Assembly: GCA_003313425.1 (NCBI GenBank)
Contig: NHZP01000082.1
Coordinates: 98,279-162,278, forward strand
Reading direction: 5' to 3'
Length of the DNA stretch: 64,000 nt
Source: Pseudopyrenochaeta lycopersici
Taxonomy: Eukaryota > Ascomycota > Dothideomycetes > Pleosporales > Pseudopyrenochaetaceae
Shown one piece after another: positions 23,230 to 35,993 of this stretch (position 1 is its first letter; every line of letters starts with the position of its first letter). Both the position numbers and the translations under genes were made by a program. The notes beneath the pieces were generated by a model. The model saw only the letters and a list, made by a program, of their open reading frames with translations. It had not been told where the DNA came from and did not search any database.

Positions 23230-23640
23230 CTTAGCCTGCCCTCCTATATCTAATAAGACTAAGCAACTATTTAGTAGCGCTAAACTTCTTATTACTAATT
23301 ATTAGTTTATACTTAAGATAGAAATTATTAAGGCTAACAAGTGTCTGTAGGCATAGTATAGGAAGCCTAAGAAAGGAATATTTAATAAGAAAAATATTAG
23401 TGTTAAAGAAGAAGAAGACTAAGACAATTTAGGTAATAAAGTTAATAGTAATAATCTACCTACTTCTAACGTAAAAGATAGTAGAGATAGTAATATCTAT
23501 GTAGAGTAGGTTAGTTAGCGAAGTTCTTACTATTAAAGAGGTTTACTAATTACTAGACAGAAATCTATTTTAGGTAACTAGACTGTATTAGAGCTCTAGG
23601 AGCTCTAATCAGCCTTTCCTGCATCAGACTAGATCCTACC
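23230..23640. other. AT-rich unassigned fragment
   Basis: RIP-like composition, probably transposon-derived (a D/E- and S-rich coding-like stretch near 23400-23500). No terminus or family could be fixed. Normal composition resumes around 23590. Confidence 0.4.
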
Positions 23641-23746
23641 CTTAGATCCAATCCAGTCTAATCCAACGAGAGCACTGTTCCCCTCAATTATGTGAACTAA
23701 GCTTAGACCTCAACACTAAGTTTACCTTTGAAAAATCATTCACATC

Positions 23747-24894
23747 TTATTTGCCAGCCCAAAATGCAACCATATCTTTCACCTTCATAGTGTGAATTTC
23801 TGGACACTTCGCATTTTGACATTTGTCGACAGCAAAATCGTATCTTCCCTTAATAATATCTTGACCGAGAAGGGCCAGTAAACCCTGAAGTGCTGGTTTG
23901 GGGAAGACGGGGTAGAGACTCGGGTGCGAAGGCAACTCGGTGACCTCGCCTCTCTGGAGCTTTTCCAGAGAGTCGTATGTGACTGTGAAATCAGAGCCTA
24001 TTCATGTTAGAAAGGTTAAGATACTAATTTCAATGGCTATTGGTGGCAAAAACATTTGAGTTCCCATCATTCGCATACCAACAAGATAATTTAGAGCGAC
24101 CTACCTCGTGCTTCTATGGCCAATTTCAGGAACTCATTCCACGTTGTCTTTTCGCTATAACAATACGTATCCTCCTCCCACTCCTGCATGTCTAAGATCG
24201 CAGCAACAAATTTTGCTAGGTCAAATGTGTAAGTGAAGGTCATCGGTTCGTTTCCAGTCCCTGGGATAGCCGCGGCCTTATTAGCCATATCCACGACAAA
24301 CGACAGAGGCGGCATGTAGGACCTAACGTGTGGAAGTCCATAGTAGTCTAAGAAGTAACCGTTAATGAAACGCGTCCACTGTAGATTCGTCTTGCGCAGC
24401 TCAGTGAGTGCTGCCTCCCGGATTGCGTATAGTGGTGAACTAAATAATTATTTAGACTTAAGTGTTCTTACGATAAAAGAAGCGAAACTCATGGCTCTTA
24501 CATTTTAGAAGGTGGCACGCTCCAGTCGCTCGCGATGAAGCGTTCGGTGGTTTCACACATTGCTGCTGCCTGGATAAGGTTGACTTGAGCAGTTGAGGAA
24601 ACGGAATCCAATACTTGTATTGTTGAAACGATGGTATGCACCTTGTTGCTGACAAGAATTTTGGCTGTGCCATCAATGTCACTGTAATCAACAACAAGAG
24701 TAGTGACTCCAGAGTCTGACTTTTCTGGCACCTTCACTTGAGTTTAGTAATCAATCAAAACAAGAGACTATTCGTAGGATGTTTGCTACCTTGCGTGCTA
24801 AAATCAGCACAGTGTGCTTCGAGTTGCCCTTGAGCACCTCAACAATAGTCCGACCTAAATGGCCAGTTCCTCCCGCCACCGCAATAACGCCCAT
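23747..24894 (-). CDS. NmrA-like / isoflavone-reductase-type NAD(P)-binding protein
   Basis: Four exons (24894-24790, 24731-24502, 24439-24105, 23997-23747) give 306 residues. Introns are 58, 62 and 107 nt. The N-terminal MGVIAVAGGTGHLGR is the NAD(P)-binding GGTGxxG motif of atypical SDRs. VVDYSD, STIQVLD and RFIASDW follow in the family order, with W-T-R-F-I-N-G-Y-F-L-D and a late F-T-Y-T-F-D-L-A-K-F. NmrA-type proteins either sense redox state or reduce small aromatic or isoprenoid substrates. Which applies here is not visible. It is an unmutated island of about 1.8 kb between transposons. A CGG-N9-CCG site lies 291 bp upstream, shared with both catabolic blocks. Confidence 0.88.
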
Positions 24895-25184
24895 TGTAGC
24901 ACAAGAAAGATAGAATTTGGTCAGTCTGAATTAGCCAAAAATCTGAAAGTGATGCTAGAAAAATCTTTCTCGATGACCTTCTCGGGATATAGGAAAGCAA
25001 GTTCTTATTTATTTGCAGATTCTTGCTCTCGAAATTCTTTATAAAAGTACAAGAACAGATGCTAAAAAGCACCACAGTAATTTGTAAGCTGTGAGTTGAC
25101 TTGGATAAGGATTGTTTCGGAACTGAATGTGCATGACTTGACAAAGTATCAGATCAGGCCATAGCAGCAGCAGTAGCAGTTTCA

Positions 25185-25199
25185 CGGACGAACCTACCG
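25185..25199. promoter_or_regulatory. CGG-N9-CCG palindromic site upstream of the NmrA-like gene
   Basis: CGG 25185-25187 and CCG 25197-25199. Immediately downstream is a short direct repeat of CAGCGCGCAC-type units (25203-25236). Regulatory role inferred. Confidence 0.4.
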
Positions 25200-25543
25200 T
25201 TACCAGCGCGCACCAGCGCGCACCAAAGCGCACCATAATTGCACAAAAGCCCTAGTTGTGCATTATCTTAGTAATGCGTTGATGCTAAATCCGAAGGTTA
25301 AGTGCATTGGCGTTATTGAAGGAGAGCCTGCGCGTTACAGGAATGACAAATAGTATTAGCGCAGTGTTGCTTATCTCCGAACATATTCGGACTGCAATAA
25401 GCAGAGTTGCTAACAAGCCGGCCGGCCTGGTAGGTATGTATATACAGCCGTACAAATCAAAGTTAAATTGAGTTGAGACCGGATGAATTAGCCGCAATTT
25501 TTTTTGCTAAGGCTCACCGACAGGGTTGAAGCTACGCGAGCTA

Positions 25544-27662
25544 ACGTGTTCCACCACCACGCGCACGTCCCTACGGCTCGCACGCGAACGCGATTTTCCA
25601 TCCAATCTTCAACACGCGATAACCCCATCAAAATGGCGAATATTCAGGCTGCAGTTGATGCGCTGAATTCCTTGAAGATAGGCGAATCTTTCCGTTATTC
25701 AAATTATGCAAAAGAATTTAGTTACGATCGGTCAACGCTGTCGAAGAGGCACAGAGGTGTACAGCAACCGCGTGAGCAGTATATTAAGAATAGCAGATTA
25801 CTGAACACTACGCAAGAAAGAGAGCTTGTACAGTATATCTATAAGCTTTACGCACAAGGGCTACCTCCTTCTAAGCCTATAATATAAAATTTCGCAGCCT
25901 AGATAGCTTAGAGACCTGTTAGCAAAAATTAGGCTAATTACTTTGTTAAGCGTTATAATATTAAGCTCCTCTTATATTAGGCATCCAGCCTCGATCGCAA
26001 CCGCTTTAAAGCTAACTCAGCCTTTAAGTACGCACTCTACTTTAAGCTCCTTAAGCGAAAAATTAAAGAATATAAGATTAATGCGCGTTAAATGTATAAT
26101 ATAGATAAGAAAGGCTTCCTTATTAGCGTGCTATCTAAGGTTAAGCGCGTCTTCTTAAGGATAACATATAAGGCAGGAAAATTAAAGCATATACTCTAGG
26201 ATAGTAATCGTGAGTAGGTAACTACTATAGCTTACATCTGTGCTGATAGTACTACCCTCACGCCTGCTCTTATCTACTAAGCTTAATTAGGTCAGATCTA
26301 AGATACGTGGTTATAAGACTTTAAGCCTCAGTATTATAAAGCCTTCTTTACCTCCTTACTAAATGGATAGACGAGCAACTAGCTAGGCCTAGCATGGCTC
26401 AAACAGGTGTTTAATCGCGAGACAAGAGTGAAGGCTAGGCAATCTTGGAGGCTGCTTATCCTTGACAGCTATAGACCTTATGTATCTATAGATTTTATAG
26501 ACTACTGCGACAAGAACAAGATCCTCCTTACTATCTATCCTCCTCACTCAACCTACACGCTTCAGCTGCTTAACGTCTGCATATTTGCGCCTCTCGCAGC
26601 TACTTACTATTATAAGCTATCTAGCTTTATAGAGCAGGCCTAGGGCATCAGCTTAATTACGAAGCGAGATTTCTTTTAACTCTTCTATTAAGCTTAGAGC
26701 TCATCTTTTACTAAGTAAGCTATCCTTAAAGCTTTTAAAGCTATAGGGCTCTCGCCTTTTAACCCTAACGCTATCCTCGCATAATTTAAAGTAGCACTAA
26801 GCAGCGATCCTAGGCCCTTATTAAGTAAGAGCTCCTCCTCTATACTTAGTGCAAGCGACTAGAGAAAGATAGAGAGGCTGCTAAGGCAAGCTATAGATAA
26901 TATCTATAATAATAAGTTAAAGAAGCTTAGCTAATCTCTCTACGCTATCTTAGTCTAAAATACTCTACTTTAACATAAGAATTTACAGCTAAAAGAAGCT
27001 CTTAGTAATAAGTAGAAGCGTAAGAAGCATAGTAAGGCCTTACCTCTTAAGTTTCCCTAGGATTATAATAGTAGTGCAATGTTCTAGTTACCCTTAAAAG
27101 TTAAGGCTGCTCGCGAGCGCTAGAGGCAAAAGGACACCGCAGTGCAGCAGCTATAACACTAAAAAAGTAAGGCTATAAAGCTTCGCGAGTAACAGAAGCT
27201 TACTAAGGCTAAACTACTTAAATAGAGGTAAAGGATAAAGATTATAGCTAAAGAGAAGCGAGATAGCGAGAAGGCCTTAAAGGCAGCTTAGTAAGAAGAG
27301 GTAAAAGTTACTAGGGAGATTTAGAAATAACTCTAGCAAGATATAAAGATATCTAAAAAAGGTAAGAAGTAAATCTTTAAGCTAGGTAGAGCTAAAGAGG
27401 TAGTAGTAGTTAAGGAGGAGCCTGTTATTATGCAAGACGCTGTGGTAGCTACTTCTTATTAAGGGCGACTAATTAAGCTACCACAGAGGCTGCTTATATA
27501 ATCTAGCACTGCGAAACTATTATATATAGTACTATAAGCTTACCACTAAAAAATCTCGCTGTAATATATTTTATACGTGGCTGTAGAGCCTTATTTAGTT
27601 TAGTAGTTGCATTGGTTTTTGCGTGCGAGCCGTAGGGACGTGCGCGTGGTGGTGGAACACGT
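25544..27662 (+). mobile_element. Fot1/pogo DNA transposon C with perfect termini
   Basis: 2,119 bp between TA dinucleotides (25542-25543 and 27663-27664). The inverted repeats, counted with the flanking TA, match at all 44 positions (25542-25585 against 27621-27664; ACGTGTTCCACCACCACGCG..). Length, TA target and transposase fit Fot1-type pogo elements. Mutation is lighter than in neighbouring repeats, so it is the youngest DNA transposon here. Confidence 0.93.
25633..27450 (+). pseudogene. Transposase of element C, broken
   Basis: ATG 25633 starts an intact frame to 25887 with an N-terminal helix-turn-helix of the CENP-B/psq kind (S-L-K-I-G-E-S-F and D-R-S-T-L-S-K-R-H). It then breaks by stops that replace Gln or Trp codons. 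A second open part (26407-26643) shows the DDE-type segment LILDSYRPYV (first catalytic Asp) with YPPHSTYTLQLL. The C-terminal part (26800-27450) is Lys-rich and stop-laden. It is homologous to element E at 54311. Not functional as it stands. Confidence 0.85.
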
Positions 27663-28309
27663 TAATCATGATTTTCTAAGTGCTAACGTGTCCCACAAGC
27701 GAGCGCCGTATCTAGCGACTGTACGCCTTCTTAAGAGGAGAGAAGCAGCTAACGTTAAGAGGCTGCAGCAGATAAGATGAGTGAGGTGGCATGCAGAGGG
27801 TATAGATGTTGCTCTCTCTGCAGATCTCTTAAAATTTAAGAGAGTGATAGCTCTCATAGCCATTAAGGATAAGCAGCTAACGCGTGCCTACTACCCTTGT
27901 CTTTATATAAGCATTAAAGTGCTTTAGCTATACTACTCTAAGCTAATTAGTTATCTAGCTGTTGTTACTAACTAAGATAGCCTAGTCGCGTAGGATAGCT
28001 TCTTCCTAGTACTAGGCACGATAGTAATTCTGGCTAGTAAAGATTAGGAAGGGTGGGATTACCTAGCTAGCAGCGTTAATGCCTTAAATTAACGTTACCT
28101 ACTTACAGTTACCTAGCTAGATAGCCTTTAGCTGCCTGTGAAGAATCTTAAAAGCTATCGGCGAGGATAACCAATGAGATTGCAAGGTTAGTTCTCCGGG
28201 ATAGAGTAAGGGACTAGATGGAAGGGGGGGGGGTTTAATACTAAGACAGTAAGAGGGCGCTTCTGTAAAGAGTACTAAGGGTTAAGAATAATTAGTATTG
28301 CTATCACTA

Positions 28310-30140
28310 ACGTTAAGCACCACCGAACCCACTACCCCACCGAACCCACCGAAATCTGCCAAGACTACTACACAACTTATTAACGCGTAATAGCTGAGCA
28401 ACGTAACACGATTTTAGTTTAACATAAAGGGAGACTACAGCTTACTCTTTAAAGTTATAATCTTAGCTAATTTAAATCTTATACAGCTACTACTAAAGCC
28501 TTTAATATAAAGCGCCTAACTCTTACTAAACGCGCCTGCAGAGTACTATTTTAACTTAAAATACTACCTAACAGCTATATCTTTACTACTACTAAAGAAT
28601 ACTTAATTATTAAGTATATTCTTAATCTTAATATAAGAGGCTTTCTACCTATACTATTAGAGGTAGTAGATATAGTAGATTATATACTAGGGGCGCAGAG
28701 CGTAGAGAAGGTAAGTAAGAATTAGACTAAGAGATTTATAGCGCGTATAGAGAAGCTTAAAATAGCTTTTAATTAAGTAAAGGACTGTTAGAGGATACTA
28801 AGAGAAGATCCTAAAGAGATAAACGCGTAGTTTACACGCGTTTAGGACATAATAGAGTAGTACAGCGTCTACCTAGATAATATATATAACTTTAATAAGA
28901 CTAGCTTTTAAATAAGAATTACTAGCTTATTAAAGGTTATTACTAGTTCTAAAAGGCGTGCACAGCCTAAGCTTATCTAGGCAGGTAATTAAGAGTAGGT
29001 TATAGCTATTATAAGTATCTGCGCTGCTAGGTACTCTACTCTACCTTTTCTTATCCTTAAAGGGAAAGTTTACCTCTTAGCGTAGTATAAGGAGGTAGAT
29101 ATCCTGCGTAATTAGAAGGTCTTAGTCTCTAATAATAGCTAGATAAATAACGTGCTTAGCCTTAAGTAGTTAAAGCACTTTAATAAGTATATAAAGGAGC
29201 GTATAGTAAGAGTATATAGGCTCCTCCTTTTAGACAGCTATAAGAGCTACTAGAGCTAGGATTTTAAGTAATACTGCCTTAATAATAAGATCCTTACGCT
29301 CTATATACTATTATACTTATTATATATCTTTTAGCTACTTAATATAGTTTATTTCTCCCCTCTAAAGCGCATATACAGTTAACGCGTTAGAGACTTAGCA
29401 TAGAAGCGCGTCTTCTATATTAGTAAGGAAGGCTTCTTACTAGCCTTTAAAGACGCGTATAAACGCGTTTTTACAAAGGCTAACTGCAAAGCAGCCTTTA
29501 AGGCGTTAGGACTTATTCCTATAAACCCTAATTAAGTAATTAATCGCCTTAATATATATATCTATACTCTGCCTTAAGCCCTACTACTAGAGACGCTGTA
29601 GCAATTAAAGACTCTAAGCAATTCGTTTAAATTTAGCTCTTAATTAAAGCTAGTATTAAGTAAATTTACTTAGTTACCTAGTACAGCTTAGGAGGCGTAT
29701 AAGTAGCTTATTAGAGGCAGTAATAGTCTATTAGTTTAGTTTAACCTTTAAGCTTCCTATATTAAGGAGCTTAAAGAGTAATTAGTAGTGTAAACTACAC
29801 GGAAATCGCGTAAAAGGAAGCAGATCTAGAAGGGAGGTACATTAGAGTATAGGGCTAGAGCAGAATTAAGTATTACTAGATTGTTAAGTAATAATCTAGT
29901 AAAAAAGGCGCGTATACAGGTACGATTAAGTAGGGCCTTAACGAGCTGCTTAGCGCTGTAGGAACTGTAGAGAGACTAGCTATAACAAAACAACGTGTAG
30001 AAACTGTCTAGACGATTCAGAAGAGTCAGAGGCAAGCACTTATTGCACAGCTAGTCTTGTTGATAGTAATAGTTCTAATAATGAATGAGCTGAGTTGGTA
30101 GCGCCAAGCATTTTCGGTGGGTTCGGTGGGGTATTGACGT
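28310..30140 (+). mobile_element. pogo-like DNA transposon D inside the Gypsy LTR
   Basis: 1,831 bp with TA on both sides (28308-28309, 30141-30142). The ends share an ACCCCACCGAACCCACCGAA block in inverted orientation; on the left, part of it is also duplicated in tandem. Plus-strand transposase homology is visible around 28870-29080 and 29210-29370 (L-L-D-S-Y as the first catalytic Asp). Other copies of the same LTR (39355-39570 reversed; 48275-48510) show the site without an insertion, which confirms the boundaries. Confidence 0.88.
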
Positions 30141-33100
30141 TATACTGTAGAGTATAATATTGAGTTAAACATAATGAGCTATAAGGGTTCATTACTGTGG
30201 TCTATATACAGGTTGTCCTATGGGATCCTATAGATCCTATCATAGGTTTCCTAGGATCTCATAGGTTCTGTGAGATACACGTGGTGTCCTAGAGAATCCT
30301 ACGGGGGCTGACGCCAAGCTTCCTAGGACACTAGTTCCTAATAAGCTAGCGCATACGTCATAGCCCTAGGCTACGAGTGAGTCCTTTTTAAGCTGCGCGT
30401 CCCCTCATTCCCTAGGTCGTAACACTATCCCCCCTTCCTACTGTTCATGCCCTTATAAACTAACTAATAAGTTCTAAAAGTACTCTGCAACGTTATAACC
30501 TTAGAGATTAAATAAATCGCATTAGCTAGTTAGCTATAGTTACCTGCAGTTATTACGTAAAGCAGAGTTAGGAGTACTAGATATTATTATTAAAGAAAGA
30601 GTGTAGTAATTACTATTATAATAGTAATAAGCTTTATAAACTAGTTAATATCCTATTACTAAACTATTCTAAGCTAGATAAGGAGATACATTATCTAGAA
30701 GCTTAAGAGGCAGAGGCTAAGGTAGTAGAGAAGAAGGCGCTAAACGCGTTACTAGCTGCTTGTTCTAAACGCAGTTGTTTACGTAAATAAAAGGAGTTTC
30801 TTTAGAGACGTAAGCAAAGTCTAGTAGACATTTTAGGTTAGTACGTAGAAGAGATTAAAGCTCTTAAGGCGGCGGAAGTGTTAGGGCAGGAGATCGCTAA
30901 TCTTAAGGAAGGTCTTATGCTAGGCACTCTAGCTCTAGACTAGAGCGTGTTTATACTAATATAGCTAGAGGAAGGCAATCTCTTTCTTAGGGTAGCTAAC
31001 TTTAGGAGTAGTAGCAGTTCTACTATCCTCTCTTCCTAGGTTAGTTATAGTTCTAGTACCTAAGTTCTTTTCGTTCCCTGTTACAGTTATATTTACTAAT
31101 TTACTTCTTATAGTTTTCTAAGTTTAATTTAGGTTCCTATATATTTTCTAAATCTAAGTAGTCCTTCTATTTTATAAGATACTCTCTTTCTCTATATTAA
31201 TCTTCTATAATCTTAGAGCGTCTTTTATTAAAGATTTTCTTAACTTTATACTCTGTCTCTTCTTTAGTCTCGTACCTAAAGGTTTTTTACAGTAGTATTA
31301 CTAGATCTGCAGGCTCTAGTTTAGAGATATAGAAGCGTAGGTAGATTCTTATATCTAGTAGTAGCTTAAGTGTGTAATTTATAAGTCTGTTTTGTTCCTT
31401 AACTAAAAATAGTCTAACTTTAACGTGATTAAGTCCTTTACTTAGTCGCTTATTGCGTAGATTTTTTATAAGTAAGTATACTTTATCCCCCTTCTTTAGC
31501 TAAGGTGCTATTTTTCTTTTCTTATTTTAGTAAGAAATACTATTACGTTATACTTTCTTAAGGTTCTCTTAGAGTTATTTATATACTTTCTTTATTTCTT
31601 TAGCTGTTTTTATAGCTGCTTTAGTTTTTCTGCTAGGATATAACTTTATAAAGAGATTAGGGTGTCTCCTGTAATTAGCAAAGAATAGTATCTTTTTAGT
31701 AGATTCTAATAGTTTGTTATTATAGGCTACTTATACTATTAGTAATAGTAAGACCTAATTATTTTATTGTTAATTGCTATAAATCTTTAGGTAGGTCTTT
31801 ATTATTCTGTTTATTCTTTCTATCTATCTGTCTGTTTGTAGGTAATAGGCTATTAACAATTTTCTTTTTATTCCTATCGCGGCTATTAGTGTAGACTAGA
31901 AGTTAGATATAAAGAGCTTATCTCTATTACTTATAATAGACTTAGGTTTACTATAATATCGTATTAGTCTGTCTAAGACAACAAACGCTAGTTATTCTGT
32001 ATTATAGTTGTTTCTAAATAGTATTATTTCTGCTGCTTTTATAAATCTGCAGACTATATTAAAGATAGCGTTATACTTAATTCTTGTCGCAGGATCTTTA
32101 GATAGTAGTAATCCTGTTACAAAGTCTATAGAAATATCTGCCTAAGGTTTATTAGGTAGCTCTATAGCTTGCATTTCTCTATAAGGTGCATAGGTACTAT
32201 ATTTATTCTTATAATAGTCCGCGCATTTTTTAATAAACTGTTTAACCTTAGTCTTTATATTCTTAAAGCTGTAGTGTCGCTGTATAAGTTCTATTATTCT
32301 CTTAATTCTAGGGTAACTATGCACTAGGTTATTATAGTATTATTAGATAATTACTTCTTATAATTCTTTAGGTATATTAGACGTAATTATTATAGTATTA
32401 TTTAATAACTTATTAGGTCCTAAGCTTCTATCCTAGTTTACTTAAAGGATAGCATTGCTAATTATTACTTTTATCCCTACGATGTCTAATCTACAGCTAA
32501 GAGCATTAGCTCTGCTATTATTCTTTCCTAGCGTGTATATAATCTTAAACTTATATTATCCTAATATTTTAGCTTATCTAACCTATCTTTAGTTTAAGGT
32601 CTTAGTAGTAGTAAAGTTAACTAAGTTCTTATAGTCTATAAATATCGTAAGATCTAAGTAGCTTTCTGCGTAGATCTGCTAGTAGTTAAGGGCGTTAATA
32701 ACTACTATAAGCTCTTTATCGTGCACGTTGTAGCGTTCCTTAGAGTCTATAAATTTCCTAGAGTAGTAGGTAATTAGGTGCTATTTCCTATTACGTTCTT
32801 ATTTTACTGTTGCACCTAGTATAAGGTCTAAGACGTCTGTTTTAAACTGTAAAAGCTCTCTTATTTAGAATATAATTAACACTAAAAGTATAATACAGGC
32901 TTCCTTAAGTATCTAGAATACTTTTCTTTATTTATTTTCTTATTCCTATTTTATCTCTTTTCTTATAAGCTTAATAAGTAGGATAGATTTCTTAGAGAAG
33001 TCCTTAATAAACTATTAGTTAAAATTAATAAATCCTATAAATAACTATATATCTTTAACTATTTTAGGTTTAGGCTATTCTTTTACTACTCTTATTTTTT

Positions 33101-35993
33101 CCTTACTTATCTTTACTTTATATATACCTACTATATATCCTAAGAATTTAACTTCTTCCTTATAGAACTTATATTTCTTAAGTTTAAGTAGTAAACTAAA
33201 TCTTCTTAGATAGGTAAGAACTATTTTAACGTGCTTAATATATTCCTATAGATTATTAGAGTACATAAGGATATTATTAAGATATATAATAATAAATATA
33301 TCTAGGTGTTCTCTTAACACGTTATTAATAAGTGCCTAGTATATAGCTAGTATATTAGTAAGACTAAAAGGTATTACTATATACTTATAGTAGCTATAGC
33401 GTGTTCTAAACGCAGTCTTCTATTCTTTACCTTCCTTTATATAAATAAAGTTATACGCTCTTCTTAAGTCTAATACTATAAAGACTTTTATAAAGGCTAA
33501 TTAATCCTGTAGTTCTGCTATATTTAGTAAAGAGTATTAATTCTTTATTATAATATTATTAAGCTTTTAGTAGTTAACGTATAATCTTAACTTCTTATTC
33601 TTTTTTAGTATAAATAGTATAAGGTATCTTACTAGTAACTGTAATTCCCTAATAAATCCCTTTTTTAAGTTTATTTTAATATATTCGCGTAGGGTTTTAA
33701 GTTCTTTTTCTAATAAACTATAAATTAAGCTAAAAGTTAGTTACTTTCCTTCTTATAGGATATTCTTATAGTCCTAAGGTTAATACTTAAGTAATACTTT
33801 TATAGTTATCTCTTCCTAAAAGAGTAACTTATATTCTTTATACTTATTAGGGATTACTAGAGTTATACTTTACTCCTTAACTCTAGCTTATTAGTCTAAG
33901 GGCCTTCTATTAGTACCTGCTAAGTTAGACCCTTATATCTTAAGGTTATCTTTATTTAAAGTAAGGATCCTAATTATTATCTTCTTATCTACCTAGGCAC
34001 TTAGCTGCAGCGTAGGCTTACTTATAGTTGCGTCTATTCTATAGTATTTAAATAAGAACTTTTTCTTCTTCTAATCTATTTCTAGACTATGTTCTCTTAA
34101 CTATAGGAGTCTTAGTATTACGTTATATTATAATAGTCTAAAGACGTCTAGGTTAATTATTTTCCTATAGTTCTAGATAATAAGTTACACGCTCTATACT
34201 TTGTGTGTAATTACGGACTCTAATAGCATTAGTTATCTATTAGCTACTATCAATAGTTTTTATTAATTTTAATAATAGGATAAGGCTAGCCTATTCTATT
34301 ACTCGCGCAGAAATATAGCTCTATTATACTCTAGAATCTACTAGTGCCTTTATCTAGCTTCTATTAAGCTTAATATTTAGCTTAAAGAGTCCTTATGCGC
34401 CTATTGCGCATAGGGTTTGTAATTCTTACCTATTAGTAGGCGCGACTCTAAAAAAGGTTCCTCCTAATACCTATTTAATATCTTAACGTCTTTGTGCTTA
34501 AGGTAGTTAGAGTTAAGGCATGTTTACTATTACTACTAATTACACTTTCTATTAAAGACTAGCTACATTACTATAGTAGTTGCAGGGTTATTATTTCTTA
34601 GAAAATAGAGGATAGTCCGCTTATCTTATAGGTAGTTATTATATTTAACTTTAGGATAATTATACTATTAGTATTTGTATTAGTAAAATAAGTAAGGGAA
34701 GTATCCCTATTCTATTTTACTTAAATAGTATATAGCGTATAGGTCTGTTAAATAGAAAGACTAGTAGATAATACTGTGTTACTTATTACGTAGATCTATT
34801 AAGTAATCTAGTACTAGTTTCTATAGTCCTTTATATATAGTATATAGGGCTTAAGCTGCTTCTACGCGCTTATAATAGTCTCTAGCTTCTTCTACTATAA
34901 GAAGCTAGTTAGAGTTAACGTTCTCTTTATTATCCTCCTAATGCATTTATTATTTAAGCTAAGTATATATATCTTACTTCTTACTATCTGTAAGTATAAT
35001 CTTACTATAGGAGTTAACTTAAAGGTACTCTTATTATACTAGGTCCTAAGTATTAGATACGTAGAAGGTGTCTTCCTATATTAATAGTAGTATTATTTAG
35101 CGTTATAGTATATATTTAGAGGTCTTAACTACTAGGGGTTCTAGTGCCTATATTTACCTAGCTTATTAAAGTTTCTATAGTACGTCCCTAACGCTTATAG
35201 GTTACTATACTTCCTTAGCTTTTCCTACCTATTCTTATATTACCTTTATATAATATTTAGGGTATTAATAGTGTTCCTGTAATATATCTTATATCGCTTA
35301 TTTAGCTAAGATAATTATACTTATTCCTTATACTATAGCTGCTTCCTATTCTTCTAGAGTTAGCGCGTTAATATACTATACTTTATATATATATTACGCG
35401 CGTAATTAGTAGTTAAGTTCTATAATATCTTTTTCTGCTTCTATAGGCGTAGATAGCTTTAAGGTTCCTAGTTAATATTAATTCTAGAAGTTTTCTCTTT
35501 TTTAATCCTTAGTTAAGAGTACTATAGTATTATTAAGGTCTTCTTTAGTATCTTTATAAACTAGAGATAGGAAGCTATTACTCTCTTCTTCCTTATTACT
35601 ATACTAAGTTCCTAGAATCTCTTTCTTAGTAGGTTCTAGGAGAGGTAGCTATAATATTTCTGCGTCTTAAGCTCTTTCCTCTTAGGTTGCGATAACTTCT
35701 TATATCTTATTATTACTATTTTCTTCTTTTATAACTATTATATTAATCTAGAGGGTTACTTTATTCTTTTATCTATAGTCCTTAGCTATATAGCTTTTCT
35801 TATTATAGTTAAAGTAAGTTATTTCTTTTTTCTTCCTGCTCTTACTTAACTTTCCTCTGTTAAGGTTATCTAGATATATTACCTTAGGTTCTCCTAATAT
35901 ATACTACCTAGGCACTCCCTGTAGTTAATACTAGTACTGTAGGCGACTATTATATAGCTTATTACGATAATCATTCTAAGGTCTCTTATCTTC

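Noticed and set aside
27666..27863. Minus-strand open frame at the left end of the split DNA element
   Set aside because: It starts inside transposon termini and has no recognisable domain.
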